Below are positions 45,801-54,562 of a stretch of 64,000 nt of DNA, piece after piece; the first letter of the stretch is position 1, and every line of letters starts with the position of its first letter. The translations under genes were made by a program, and so were the position numbers. The notes beneath the pieces were generated by a model, which worked only from the letters and a program-made list of their open reading frames with translations, did not search any database and was not told the origin of the DNA. Origin of the DNA: an uncultured Flavobacteriaceae bacterium (GTDB taxonomy: Bacteria; Bacteroidota; Bacteroidia; Flavobacteriales; Flavobacteriaceae); NCBI GenBank assembly GCA_947500445.1, contig CANMSB010000005.1:124001-188000 (forward strand). The letters run 5' to 3'.

Positions 45801-45941
45801 CGTTCCTTTTACCACAACATTTACCCCAGGCAGTGGTTCCCCAAGGTTATCCGTTACGGTACCGCTTACTTTTAGCTGCGAAAAAACCGCGATAGGAAGC
45901 GTTAAAAGTACTAGAAAAAGGTACTTTTTAGGTGATTTCAT
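42870..45941 (-). CDS. susC: SusC-family TonB-linked maltodextrin transporter (locus 2)
   Basis: A 1023-residue TonB-dependent transporter with signal peptide (to about AVFSQ), carboxypeptidase-like domain (GTVTDNLGEPLPGVNVVVKGT), DEVVVIGYGTTTVKDATGS leading into the plug, and a barrel ending YPRPRSITFGLNVDF. The context (SusD, SusE, GH13 enzymes, maltose phosphorylase across the control region) points to maltodextrin uptake. It is divergent from lacI at 46267. The plug region (TTTVKDATG) is closely similar to SusC of locus 1. Confidence 0.95.
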   Translation of the reverse strand: MKSPKKYLFLVLLTLPIAVFSQLKVSGTVTDNLGEPLPGVNVVVKGTATGTTSDFDGLYEITTNEGDILQFSYLGFKTKEVAVSSATQLDVVLEEDSQLLDEVVVIGYGTTTVKDATGSLTAVSVEDFNKGAIVSTDQLLTGKAAGVRITSAGGAPDSAPNIRIRGGASLSANNNPLIVIDGVPIDNTNPAGVQNPLSLINPNDVESFSILKDASASAIYGSRASNGVIIITTKRGTSGAPKFNFTTNVTVSEVSGKIDLMDGTEFTRFINEFHPTFSNLLGAPDPNNGGQRTIYNTDWQDAIYRTSFSSDHSFSVRANAFEKLPIRFSAGYNNTEGLVKTNDYERYTASLKLTPTLFDDHLKIDFNAKGIAAEKNAVDEGGALGGAVNMDPTKPIFDNSPGNRFGGFYQNTILNDADDPTRVLIDGQTNPLALLLQRSRPEKVRKLLGNIELDYKMHFLPELRAVLNLGLEVSDADIEEVFTDNALATYRFEDGNDDIDSNFVFNPGVNYRERQSITNKTMDAYLVYAKNPEKGFLKSYDVQGGYLYQNFRNDGNKDEFLYDTETGLRRLQINEQNPSNRYFNELNLQSFFGRSNINLMDRYLVTLSVRADGSSLFTKDNRWGIFPAAAIAWKLNEEAFLADSKFFYDMKLRLGWGQTGQQDITGIAGVGFYPSIPLFQVGSGTSQYLPGTNIYSATPFNEDLTWEKTTTYNAGLDFGLLENRMINGSFDIFYRETSDLLALVPVAPGQGLTDQFAKNVGETESKGFETNLNIKAIDTENTSLEIFSNLAYSRAEVTDLQDVTRIIATDSGIPTGTGVNIGYHAVGFQPYSAWVFRQLYDSSGNPIHGAFADFNGDGTVDNDDRYFKPLRPNWTYGFGFNFNWKKFDFSSSFRGQIGGQVYNARRLTSGWVNRAIPLNSNSLNNVLDFYSGAANFNFVDIQGNVPFSDYFLEDATFLRCENIVLGYRLDQVIKDASIRIYGVVNNPFIVTNYSGQDPENFNAIDNNFYPRPRSITFGLNVDF

Positions 45942-46266
45942 AATTTTAAAAAATTAATGGTTGTTTGTAATTTGATATTGTCACTGTCACTACTTCTCGG
46001 CGCCGAATGTATGTAAATATTATGTTAAATTACGGCTAAGTCATTGAGATACAGTTATTACAACGTTTTCATGTGAATAACTTTTGGTTTTGTTTAATCT
46101 TTTTAAAAAAGCACTCGTCATTGCCATTTTTCTATTTTTCGCTATAATTTTTGATAGCTTTGTAGTTTTTGAGCGCCGAAATTCGCAATACTGACAATAC
46201 GTGTAGGCCGAAAAAGCAAGTGGGGAAGGTTCCCTCCGAACCTAAAACGAACGAAGATATTTTGTT
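45942..46266. promoter_or_regulatory. Divergent susC-lacI control region (locus 2)
   Basis: Contains TATGTAAAT at 46010-46018 and CAACGTTTTCATG...ATAACTTT at 46061-46084, aligned with locus 1 at 19 of 24 positions and with the same 51-bp spacing. The second block includes the palindrome AACGTT. No other structure seen. Confidence 0.65.
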
Positions 46267-47307
46267 ATGAAACCTAAAATGACCCTTAAACGGATTGCAA
46301 AAGAGCTCGATGTATCGATTTCAACGGTGTCCAAAGCGCTGCATGACGACAAGGCCATAAGCAAGGATACCCGCGAGAAAATACAGGCTTTCGCCAAGTT
46401 TTATAATTACCGTCCCAATAATATAGCGCTGAGTTTAAAGAACAAACAAACAAAGACGATCGGGCTGATCATTCCGGAAATCGTCCACTATTTTTTTGCC
46501 AAGGTCATTGCCGGTATTGAAGCCGTTGCCAGCGCCAAAGGGTATAACGTAATTATAGGGGTGTCCAACGAATCGTTCGATAAGGAGGTGATCAACATGG
46601 ACATGCTGGTGAACGGCAGTATCGATGGTTTTATCATGTCGCTGTCCAAGGAGACGCTTTTAAAACAGGACTACCATCATTTAAAAGAGATCATCAGCCA
46701 GGGAATTCCTATAGTAATGTTCGATCGGGTAATGCATGAGATCGCCTGCGATAAAGTGGTGGTCGATGATCGGGACAGTTCCAAAAAAGCGGTACAAAAA
46801 CTTATCGATACGGGCAGCAAAAAAATATTGTTGTTGACCACGCAGGATTATATTAACATTGGTAGGTTGCGTACCCAGGGATATTTGGATGCATTGAAAG
46901 AAAACGATATGATGGCTAGCCCCGAGCTTATCGTAAAGATAAAGGACCAGACCGATGCAGAGCTATTGCGAAAAACGCTGGAGTCGGAGTTGAATCAAAT
47001 TTTTGACGAAATCCCCGATATTGACGGTATTTTCGCCGTGAACGAAATATTTGCGATTACGGCCCTGAACGTGGCCCGGCAAAAGGGGATACGGATTCCG
47101 GAGGACGTTTCGGTCATCAGTTTTTCCGATGGGGTGCTTTCTCAAAACTCACGTCCCACCCTTACCACTATTAGTCAACACGGCCTGGAAATGGGCAAGA
47201 ACGCGGCGAATATGTTGATACATCGCTTGGAAGTGGAGGAGGAGGAAGAGCAGTTTGAACTAAAGGTGATCAAAACCGAATTGATAGAAAGGGATTCCAC
47301 CAAATGA
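46267..47307 (+). CDS. LacI-family transcriptional regulator (locus 2)
   Basis: A 346-residue regulator, paralogue of the one at 32435. HTH at residues 4-25 (MTLKRIAKELDVSISTVSKAL), nearly the same recognition helix as locus 1, then hinge and sugar-binding fold (IGLIIPEIVHYFF). Its place beside pgmB, maltose phosphorylase and susC matches the flavobacterial maltose locus where a LacI protein, in place of SusR, responds to a maltodextrin-derived ligand. ATG start with a clear fit to the paralogue. Confidence 0.93.
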   Translation: MKPKMTLKRIAKELDVSISTVSKALHDDKAISKDTREKIQAFAKFYNYRPNNIALSLKNKQTKTIGLIIPEIVHYFFAKVIAGIEAVASAKGYNVIIGVSNESFDKEVINMDMLVNGSIDGFIMSLSKETLLKQDYHHLKEIISQGIPIVMFDRVMHEIACDKVVVDDRDSSKKAVQKLIDTGSKKILLLTTQDYINIGRLRTQGYLDALKENDMMASPELIVKIKDQTDAELLRKTLESELNQIFDEIPDIDGIFAVNEIFAITALNVARQKGIRIPEDVSVISFSDGVLSQNSRPTLTTISQHGLEMGKNAANMLIHRLEVEEEEEQFELKVIKTELIERDSTK

Positions 47308-47415
47308 CTTCATGTCTTGGAAATCAAAAAGTGCTCCAAACCGTCCAAAAATGTTAAACACGGAACAAACTGCTAATTTGAATGTTCCAAAGAAGGGAGC
47401 AGATCGATTTTTTTT

Positions 47416-47423
47416 TATATTTG
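47416..47423 (+). promoter_or_regulatory. Possible -7 element upstream of pgmB
   Basis: TATATTTG matches the Bacteroidota -7 consensus TAnnTTTG and lies 178 bp before the pgmB ATG. No good TTTG -33 partner at 19-21 bp was seen. An imperfect inverted repeat GGAACA...TGTTCC lies just upstream (47362-47389). Confidence 0.4.
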
Positions 47424-47601
47424 ACCCATCAACGACTTTAACTACTTCTCACTAGTACTGTTTTTTTCAGATTGGCGCTAACAAAAAATGTATCCCTTTG
47501 GATTGCATGTGCACCATCAGGTAGAAAACTTCTCGAAAACTAAAATGGGGTCTTCCTTTCAAACAGTGTCGACCTACAGTAATAATCTAGAACAATAGTA
47601 C

Positions 47602-48258
47602 ATGAACACCACCGGATTTATATTCGACTTGGACGGCGTTATCGTCGATACTGCCAAATACCATTATTTGGCCTGGAAAAAATTGGCCGATGAACTCGGT
47701 ATCGAATTTACGAAAGAAGATAATGAACAGTTCAAAGGGGTAAGCCGAAAACGTTGCCTTGAAATTTTATTGGAAATGGGCGGCCGTAGCGTTTCCCAAG
47801 AACAGTTCGATGCATGGATGGTCGAAAAAAATGAAGATTATCTGGCGCATATCGAAAAGATGGACGCGTCGGAAATTTTACCCGACGTCGCTAAAGTATT
47901 GGAACATCTGAAAAGCAATAAAACGCCCATAGCATTGGGGTCGGCGAGTAAAAATGCCAGGCCGATACTGGAAAAAGTGAAGCTTTTATCGTATTTTGAT
48001 ACCATCGTGGACGGCAATTCGGTTAGTAAGGCCAAACCGGATCCAGAGGTGTTCTTGATCGCGGCACAACAGCTGAATGTAGCTCCCGATCGTTGTGTGG
48101 TTTTTGAAGATGCCGTGGCCGGTATCGCTGCTGCCAATGCGGCGGAAATGGTAAGTATCGGTATCGGGGAATCCGACGTATTGCACGAGGCCGATCATAA
48201 CTTCACCGATTTTACGGAAATAGACCTAACGTTTTTAGATGCGTTGGCAAATAAATAA
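47602..48258 (+). CDS. pgmB: Beta-phosphoglucomutase
   Basis: A 218-residue HAD-superfamily mutase converting beta-glucose-1-phosphate to glucose-6-phosphate. The catalytic DLDGVIVD is at residues 9-17 (Asp9 nucleophile, Asp11 acid/base), SGSASKNARP-like motif II near 115, Lys in KAKPDPE near 137 and the acidic EDAVAGI near 160. It acts directly after GH65 maltose phosphorylase, whose gene follows 72 bp downstream, so the two enzymes form a cytoplasmic maltose-to-glucose-6-phosphate route. First gene of the forward operon after lacI. Confidence 0.94.
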   Translation: MNTTGFIFDLDGVIVDTAKYHYLAWKKLADELGIEFTKEDNEQFKGVSRKRCLEILLEMGGRSVSQEQFDAWMVEKNEDYLAHIEKMDASEILPDVAKVLEHLKSNKTPIALGSASKNARPILEKVKLLSYFDTIVDGNSVSKAKPDPEVFLIAAQQLNVAPDRCVVFEDAVAGIAAANAAEMVSIGIGESDVLHEADHNFTDFTEIDLTFLDALANK

Positions 48259-48330
48259 CAGCATATAATCAATTGACGGCATGTCATGGGCAAAACGGTT
48301 AGCCGTAGGTGCCCACTTATTTTTAAGCGT

Positions 48331-50637
48331 ATGAATCAAGACTATATAAAAGCGGATGCTTGGAGTATCATAGAAGAGGGGTTCGATAAGGAACAGGTAA
48401 AATCATCGGAAAGTTTGTTCAGTATCGGTAACGGTGCCATGGGGCAACGTGCCAATTTTGAGGAACGGTATTCCGGTGATACCTTCCAAGGAAGTTATAT
48501 TGCAGGAGTCTATTACCCTGATAAGACCCGTGTGGGTTGGTGGAAGAACGGCTACCCCGAATACTTCGCAAAAGTACTGAATGCCCCCAACTGGATCGGA
48601 ATAGATGTGGTAGTGAACGGAACCGCTTTGGATCTGAACAGCTGTACGGAGATTTCGAATTTCCGAAGGGAGCTCAATATGAAAGAGGGATGGTATTCCC
48701 GTAATTTTCGGGCCACATTGCCGAACGGCATTGCGGTGCAAGTAGCGGTAACCCGTTTTTTAAGTTTGGAAATCGATGAAATAGGGGCGATCGCCTTTGA
48801 GGTAACTCCTTTGAATGACGATGTTGAGGTAGTCTTTGAACCGTATTTGGATAGTGGTATCAAAAATCATGACACCAATTGGGACGATCAGTTTTGGAAC
48901 ACCACCAAGGTAACTTCTATTGGAGCGCAGGCCTTTATCGCCGCGCATACCATGAAAACGAACTTTGACACCTGTACCTTTATGGAGTCCAAGGTGTATT
49001 ACAACGGGCGCCATACGGACACTCCTTTCGAGAAAACCACGAAGGACACCTATGTTTCCCATCGCTATACCCAAAAGGTATCACAGGGCGATACCGTGGC
49101 GTTGCATAAATTTGGAGGGTACACCGTTTCCCGCAACTATGGAACGGGCGATTTGATCGAAGCGGCACAAGAAGCCCTTCAAAAGGCGACCGAATTGGGT
49201 TTTGAGTCCCTTTTAGAACTACAGCGCAACGCGTGGGCGACCATATGGGAAATGAGCGATATTACCATATCGGGGGATGTAAAGGCACAACAAGGTATCC
49301 GGTTCAATATTTTTCAACTCAACCAGACCTATCTCGGTACCGACAGCCGCTTGAACATTGGCCCAAAAGGGTTTACCGGGGAAAAGTATGGAGGAAGTAC
49401 CTATTGGGATACCGAAGCCTATTGCATACCGTTCTACATGGCCACCAAGGACCAAAAAGTGGCCCGTAACCTGTTGCAATATCGCTACAACCATTTGCAA
49501 AAAGCCATTGAAAATGCCGAAAAGCTCGGCTTTTCCAATGGTGCGGCCCTATATCCTATGGTAACCATGAACGGGGAGGAGTGCCATAACGAATGGGAAA
49601 TCACCTTTGAGGAAATACATCGGAACGGCGCCATAGCCTTTGCCATTTACAACTATTACCGCTTTACGGGCGACTATTCCTATATTCCCGAAATGGGACT
49701 GGAAGTGCTTATCGGTATCGCCCGTTTTTGGCAGCAAAGGGCTACCTTTTCTAAGGATAAGGACCAATATGTAATTCTTGGCGTAACCGGTCCGAACGAG
49801 TATGAAAACAATGTGAACAATAATTGGTATACCAATTATACGGCAAAATGGTGTATTTCCTACGCTTTGGAACAATTGCAAAAAGTAAAGGAGGAATACG
49901 CCCAAGACCATGCGCGTATCGTTACAAAAACCGGCATCACCGATTCGGAGACCGCTTTAATGAAAAAGGTTGCAGACAACATGTACTTCCCGAGATCCAA
50001 GGAGCACGATGTATTTTTACAGCAGGACGGGTTTTTGGATAAAGAACTGATTACCGTTGCCGATCTGGATAAAACACAACGGCCCATCAACCAGAAATGG
50101 AGTTGGGACCGAATTCTGCGATCGCCCTACATCAAACAGGCCGATGTGCTACAGGGCTTTTATTTCTTCGAAGACCATTTTACCGTTGAAGATCTGGAAA
50201 AACACTTCGATTTTTATGAACCCTTTACCGTACACGAGTCCTCCCTGTCACCTTGCGTGCACAGTATTCAAGCGGCGAAGTTAGATCGGATGGACCAGGC
50301 GTACGAATTTTACCTTCGAACGTCGCGTTTAGATCTTGACGATTACAACAAGGAGGTGGAAGAAGGCTTGCACATTACTTCAATGGCCGGTACCTGGATG
50401 AGTATCGTAGAAGGGTTTGGCGGCATGCGGATTGTTGACGATATGCTGTCCTTTGCCCCTAAAATTCCGGAGCAATGGGAGTCCTATTCGTTCAAGGTAA
50501 ATTTTCGCGATCAAATCGTAAAAGTGATGGTCGAAAACCAAGAGGCCAGCTTTACCTTGGAAGGAACCCGGCCGTTGACCATACTATTGCACGGGAAACC
50601 TTTACATTTGAACCCGGAAGAAGTATCCACCCTGTAA
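48331..50637 (+). CDS. GH65 maltose phosphorylase-like enzyme
   Basis: 768 residues from ATG 48331; the 15 residues a longer frame would add lack family likeness. Glycoside hydrolase family 65 phosphorylase, which splits maltose and phosphate into glucose and beta-glucose-1-phosphate. The general-acid Glu is Glu490 in GPNEYENNVNNNWYTN, close to Glu487 of the Lactobacillus brevis enzyme. Other family landmarks are FSIGNGAMGQRANFEERY at the N-terminus and NGEECHNEWEITFEEIHRNGAI. The pgmB neighbour supports a beta-G1P product. No signal peptide, so cytoplasmic. Kojibiose or trehalose specificity cannot be fully excluded. Confidence 0.92.
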   Translation: MNQDYIKADAWSIIEEGFDKEQVKSSESLFSIGNGAMGQRANFEERYSGDTFQGSYIAGVYYPDKTRVGWWKNGYPEYFAKVLNAPNWIGIDVVVNGTALDLNSCTEISNFRRELNMKEGWYSRNFRATLPNGIAVQVAVTRFLSLEIDEIGAIAFEVTPLNDDVEVVFEPYLDSGIKNHDTNWDDQFWNTTKVTSIGAQAFIAAHTMKTNFDTCTFMESKVYYNGRHTDTPFEKTTKDTYVSHRYTQKVSQGDTVALHKFGGYTVSRNYGTGDLIEAAQEALQKATELGFESLLELQRNAWATIWEMSDITISGDVKAQQGIRFNIFQLNQTYLGTDSRLNIGPKGFTGEKYGGSTYWDTEAYCIPFYMATKDQKVARNLLQYRYNHLQKAIENAEKLGFSNGAALYPMVTMNGEECHNEWEITFEEIHRNGAIAFAIYNYYRFTGDYSYIPEMGLEVLIGIARFWQQRATFSKDKDQYVILGVTGPNEYENNVNNNWYTNYTAKWCISYALEQLQKVKEEYAQDHARIVTKTGITDSETALMKKVADNMYFPRSKEHDVFLQQDGFLDKELITVADLDKTQRPINQKWSWDRILRSPYIKQADVLQGFYFFEDHFTVEDLEKHFDFYEPFTVHESSLSPCVHSIQAAKLDRMDQAYEFYLRTSRLDLDDYNKEVEEGLHITSMAGTWMSIVEGFGGMRIVDDMLSFAPKIPEQWESYSFKVNFRDQIVKVMVENQEASFTLEGTRPLTILLHGKPLHLNPEEVSTL

Positions 50638-50638
50638 T

Positions 50639-52504
50639 ATGGGACGGCAACTAGGATACATGGTGCTGTTGGGCTGTATACTGGCCTTGGGCTGTAAAAC
50701 CGAAAAAGACAAGATGCAAAAGGAAGTTCCCGGCAAAAAAAAGCAGGTCGTTTACCAAGTGTTTACCCGTTTGTTCGGAAATACCAATACCGCCAACATC
50801 CCATGGGGAACCTTGGAGGAAAATGGGGTCGGTAAGTTTTCCGACTTTACCGAGAAGGCCTTACGGGAAATAAAGGCATTGGGCGTCACCCATGTTTGGT
50901 ATACCGGTGTGCCGCACCACGATGTCATTACCGATTATTCGGAATACGGAATTTCCAATGACGACCCCGATATCGTAAAAGGTCGGGCAGGCTCCCCGTA
51001 TGCCGTTAAGGATTACTACAACGTAAATCCCGATCTGGCCGAGAACCCTGCAGAACGACTTGCCGAGTTTGAAGCCCTGATCCAAAGAACGCACAAGGCG
51101 GGATTAAAGTTGTTGATCGATATCGTACCCAACCATGTCGCCCGAAATTACGAAGGTACTTCCACTCCCGAAGGTCTGGAACCTTTCGGTGCCAAGGATG
51201 ATACCGGAGTAGCATACGCTAGGGACAATGATTTTTATTACATTCCCGATACCGTTTTTCAAGTGCCGGAATGGCGTAACGGCTATCGCCCACTTGGAGG
51301 GAAACCGCACCCCTTGGCAGATGATCGATTCAATGAAATTCCTGCCAAATGGACCGGAAACGGTTCCCGGTTGGCACGGCCCGATAGTAACGATTGGTAC
51401 GAGACGGTAAAAATAAATTATGGGGTACGGCCCGATGGTAGCTATGATTTTGACGTGCTTCCCGATGGATACGATACCGAAAATGTAGCGGCACACTACC
51501 AATTTTGGTCGGATAAAAAGGTGCCGGGATCCTGGGTGAAGTTCAAGGATATCGCATTGTACTGGTTGGATAAAGGAGTGGATGGGTTTCGGTTCGATAT
51601 GGCCGAAATGGTTCCCGTGGAATTTTGGTCCTACATGAACTCCCATATCAAAAATAAAAACCCCGAAGCTTTTTTATTGGCCGAGGTATATAACCCCGCC
51701 GAGTATCGAAATTATATTAAAAAGGGGAAAATGGATTATCTGTACGATAAGGTGGAAATGTACGATTCCCTAAAACATATCATGCAGGGCCATGGGTGGA
51801 CGGACCATATTCCCGTTGTCAAGAGAAATACGGAGGATATCGAACACCATCTTTTGCATTTTTTGGAAAACCATGACGAGCAACGGATCGCCAGTCCCGA
51901 TTTTGCCGGGGATGCGCAAAGGGGAAAACCGGCCATGGTGGTTTCCGCTACCATGACCACCGCCCCGATCATGATCTATTTTGGTCAGGAAGTAGGGGAA
52001 CCCGCAGCGGAAGATGCCGGGTTCGGAAAACCCACAAGAACTTCTATTTTCGATTACATCGGGGTTCCGCACCATCAGCGATGGGTGAATAACAAAGCGT
52101 TCGATGGCGGACAGCTACACGAAAACGAAAAAGCGCTACGGGATTTTTACAAGCGTCTCTTGAACGTTACCCTTCAGAGCGGTGCATTGATGGGAGCCTA
52201 TCAAGAACTTCATTTTTTTAACAAGGATCATACGGCCGGTTATGATCATCGGTTGCTTTCCTATGCCCGGTGGTCTTCAGAAGAAAAATTGATCATACTG
52301 TCCAATTTTGACGCCGAGAAGACCTATGATCTCGAATTTAAAGTGCCGGGCGACCTTCTTGAAAAATGGGATATGGCGGAGGGTACCTATGAAGTTGAAG
52401 ATGCGCTGTATCACGGAAAAAACGAACTTGTCGTTGCTGACGGGGTCGGAAAGATCACCGTACAGATCGCTCCCCTGGAATCCTTTATTTTTACCATTAA
52501 ATAA
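50639..52504 (+). CDS. GH13 alpha-amylase family lipoprotein
   Basis: A 621-residue lipoprotein (lipobox LALGC, Cys19), starting 1 bp after the GH65 stop. GH13 regions are all present: DIVPNHV (I), GFRFDMAEM (II, nucleophile Asp), LLAEVYN (III, acid/base Glu) and FLENHDEQR (IV, transition-state Asp). The long insert between I and II (EWRNGYRPLGGKPHPLADDRF) is typical of the flavobacterial periplasmic amylase in maltose loci. It likely trims maltodextrins imported by SusC to shorter sugars. Unlike the broken GH13 at 33478, this copy is intact and could cover its role. Confidence 0.92.
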   Translation: MGRQLGYMVLLGCILALGCKTEKDKMQKEVPGKKKQVVYQVFTRLFGNTNTANIPWGTLEENGVGKFSDFTEKALREIKALGVTHVWYTGVPHHDVITDYSEYGISNDDPDIVKGRAGSPYAVKDYYNVNPDLAENPAERLAEFEALIQRTHKAGLKLLIDIVPNHVARNYEGTSTPEGLEPFGAKDDTGVAYARDNDFYYIPDTVFQVPEWRNGYRPLGGKPHPLADDRFNEIPAKWTGNGSRLARPDSNDWYETVKINYGVRPDGSYDFDVLPDGYDTENVAAHYQFWSDKKVPGSWVKFKDIALYWLDKGVDGFRFDMAEMVPVEFWSYMNSHIKNKNPEAFLLAEVYNPAEYRNYIKKGKMDYLYDKVEMYDSLKHIMQGHGWTDHIPVVKRNTEDIEHHLLHFLENHDEQRIASPDFAGDAQRGKPAMVVSATMTTAPIMIYFGQEVGEPAAEDAGFGKPTRTSIFDYIGVPHHQRWVNNKAFDGGQLHENEKALRDFYKRLLNVTLQSGALMGAYQELHFFNKDHTAGYDHRLLSYARWSSEEKLIILSNFDAEKTYDLEFKVPGDLLEKWDMAEGTYEVEDALYHGKNELVVADGVGKITVQIAPLESFIFTIK

Positions 52505-52511
52505 GTAACTT

Positions 52512-53261
52512 ATGGGCAGGTATGCACATTGGGTCATTGCCGCCGTATTCATATTAAACAGTTGTATGGACGTACATCGACCATTGGTTATCGGACATCG
52601 TGGTGCCATGGGGCACGAAACGGAAAATACCCTGGCCTCCGTACAAAAAGCATTGGATTTGGGTGTGGACGGCATAGAAATCGATGTGTTTCGCATCTCC
52701 ACCGGTGAAACCGTGGTTTTTCATGATGACACGGTCGACGACCTGACCGATGGTACCGGAGAAATTGAGGAATATACCCTAGAGAACCTTCAAAAATTGA
52801 CCTTGGAAGGTGGGCATTCCATTCCGCTTCTGGAAGCGGTGATGCAACTTATCGATAACAAGGTACTGCTCAATATAGAGCTAAAAGGTGCGGGTACCGC
52901 GAAAGAAGTACACCGTATCGTAAAAGTATTTGAAAAAGACCACGGATGGGATGCCCAAAACATCATCATCTCTAGTTTTAACTGGGACGAACTACGGGAT
53001 ATGAGAACCATCGATTCCGAAATTGCCATCGCCGTGTTGACCGAGGAAAATCCTCTGGATGCCATAGCCGTCGCGAAGACCCTGGGTGCAGTGGCCATAA
53101 ATCCTGATTTTACCACACTGGATCTAGAAATCTGCAATACCATCAGGGATGCTGGGTTTAAGATCTATACCTGGACCGTTAATACCGAGAACTACATCAA
53201 TGGCGCCAAACGATGGGGCGTAGACGGCATCATCACTAACTATCCCGAAAGGGTTCGATAA
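52512..53261 (+). CDS. Glycerophosphodiester phosphodiesterase lipoprotein
   Basis: A 249-residue GDPD-family enzyme with lipobox ILNSC (Cys18). Motifs: VIGHRGAMGHETENT (catalytic His/Arg), GIEIDV (metal-binding Glu/Asp), VVFHDDTVDDLTDG (second catalytic His), and LNIELKG. It hydrolyses glycerophosphodiesters such as glycerophosphocholine to glycerol-3-phosphate and an alcohol. It follows the GH13 lipoprotein by 7 bp, apparently as the tail of the glucan operon, though it has no obvious link to glucan use. Confidence 0.92.
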   Translation: MGRYAHWVIAAVFILNSCMDVHRPLVIGHRGAMGHETENTLASVQKALDLGVDGIEIDVFRISTGETVVFHDDTVDDLTDGTGEIEEYTLENLQKLTLEGGHSIPLLEAVMQLIDNKVLLNIELKGAGTAKEVHRIVKVFEKDHGWDAQNIIISSFNWDELRDMRTIDSEIAIAVLTEENPLDAIAVAKTLGAVAINPDFTTLDLEICNTIRDAGFKIYTWTVNTENYINGAKRWGVDGIITNYPERVR

Positions 53262-53274
53262 TGGACTGTTCCAA

Positions 53275-54561
53275 ATGAGTGCAAAGTACGATGTAATCGT
53301 TGTTGGTGGCGGAGCTGCGGGCTTTTATGCGGCCATTCATATTGCATCGGGAAATACCGGTTTAAAGGTCGCGATCTTGGAGCGGGGAAAAAGCGTACTC
53401 TCAAAAGTAAAAGTTTCCGGCGGAGGACGTTGTAACGTTACCCATGCCGAGTTCGACCCCGGAACATTGGTCAAAAACTATCCGAGAGGAGAAAAAGAGC
53501 TGCTCGGGCCTTTTCACACCTACTGCACAGGCGATACTATGGCCTTTTTTGAAGAACGTGGAGTTCCCCTAAAAATTGAGGAAGATGGAAGAATGTTTCC
53601 GGTTTCCGACAGCTCCCAGAGTATTATCGATTGCTTTACGGGCGAAGCCGACCGTTTGGGGGTACAGGTTTTAAAACACAGTTCGGTAACCGATATCGTC
53701 CAGCTCGGGGATAATGGAAATCCGATTTGGGAGATTACGACCATCAAACATGCCTATACCACCAAAAAAATTGTGATGGCCACAGGGAGCAATCCAAAAA
53801 TTTGGACGGTATTGAAAAATTTGGGACATACGATTGTAGCGCCCACCCCTTCCTTGTTTACCTTTAATATAAAGGACGAACGCATTAACGGAATTCCGGG
53901 TTTGAGTACGCCGGCCCGAGTGTCCATTATGGTGAAACGGGTATTCAACCCCAACATTACCATTACCTTGCGTAGCCAAAAGGCAACAGAAACGCTACTG
54001 GAGGAGGAAGGCCCCGTGTTGATTACCCATTGGGGGCTTAGTGGCCCCGCGATTTTACGACTGTCGGCATGGGGCGCAAAGGTTTTGAACGAGTACGGGT
54101 ATCGGTTTAAGATACGCGTAAACTGGCTTCCCGATTTTAATCCGGCGCAGGTGCTTCCCTATCTGATGAAGATAAAGGAAGTGGAAGCAAAAAAAACGGT
54201 ACTGCGTACAAAAGCGGTAAACGTACCGAGAAGATTATGGACCAACTTGGTGCAAAGCGCAGGACTGCAACGAACGACAACCTGGGCGGATGTGTCCAAA
54301 GTGCAATTGCAAAATTTAACGGAGCAACTGACGGCCTGTACGTTTCAGGTAGACGGCAAAAGTACTTTTAAAGAGGAGTTCGTTACCGCCGGCGGTGTCG
54401 ATTTAAAGGAAGTCAACTTTAAGACCATGGAGAGCAAGGTGTTGAAAAACGTTTATTTCGCCGGAGAGATCATGAACGTTGACGCCATAACCGGTGGCTT
54501 CAATTTTCAAAATGCTTGGACAAGTGCCTACGTGGCGGCCCAGGCAATTGTAAAGCGTTGA
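53275..54561 (+). CDS. BaiN/HI0933-family FAD-dependent flavoprotein
   Basis: A 428-residue flavoprotein. The FAD-binding GGGAAGFYAAI is at the N-terminus, KVKVSGGGRCNVTH near residue 45 is the family signature, and the C-terminus closes with GEIMNVDAITGGFNFQNAWTSAYVAAQAI. The family includes oxidoreductases of unknown substrate (annotated NAD(P)/FAD-dependent). It begins 13 bp after the GDPD stop and is followed by the DUF1697 gene after 1 bp, so these appear co-transcribed. Cytoplasmic. Confidence 0.9.
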   Translation: MSAKYDVIVVGGGAAGFYAAIHIASGNTGLKVAILERGKSVLSKVKVSGGGRCNVTHAEFDPGTLVKNYPRGEKELLGPFHTYCTGDTMAFFEERGVPLKIEEDGRMFPVSDSSQSIIDCFTGEADRLGVQVLKHSSVTDIVQLGDNGNPIWEITTIKHAYTTKKIVMATGSNPKIWTVLKNLGHTIVAPTPSLFTFNIKDERINGIPGLSTPARVSIMVKRVFNPNITITLRSQKATETLLEEEGPVLITHWGLSGPAILRLSAWGAKVLNEYGYRFKIRVNWLPDFNPAQVLPYLMKIKEVEAKKTVLRTKAVNVPRRLWTNLVQSAGLQRTTTWADVSKVQLQNLTEQLTACTFQVDGKSTFKEEFVTAGGVDLKEVNFKTMESKVLKNVYFAGEIMNVDAITGGFNFQNAWTSAYVAAQAIVKR

Positions 54562-54562
54562 G

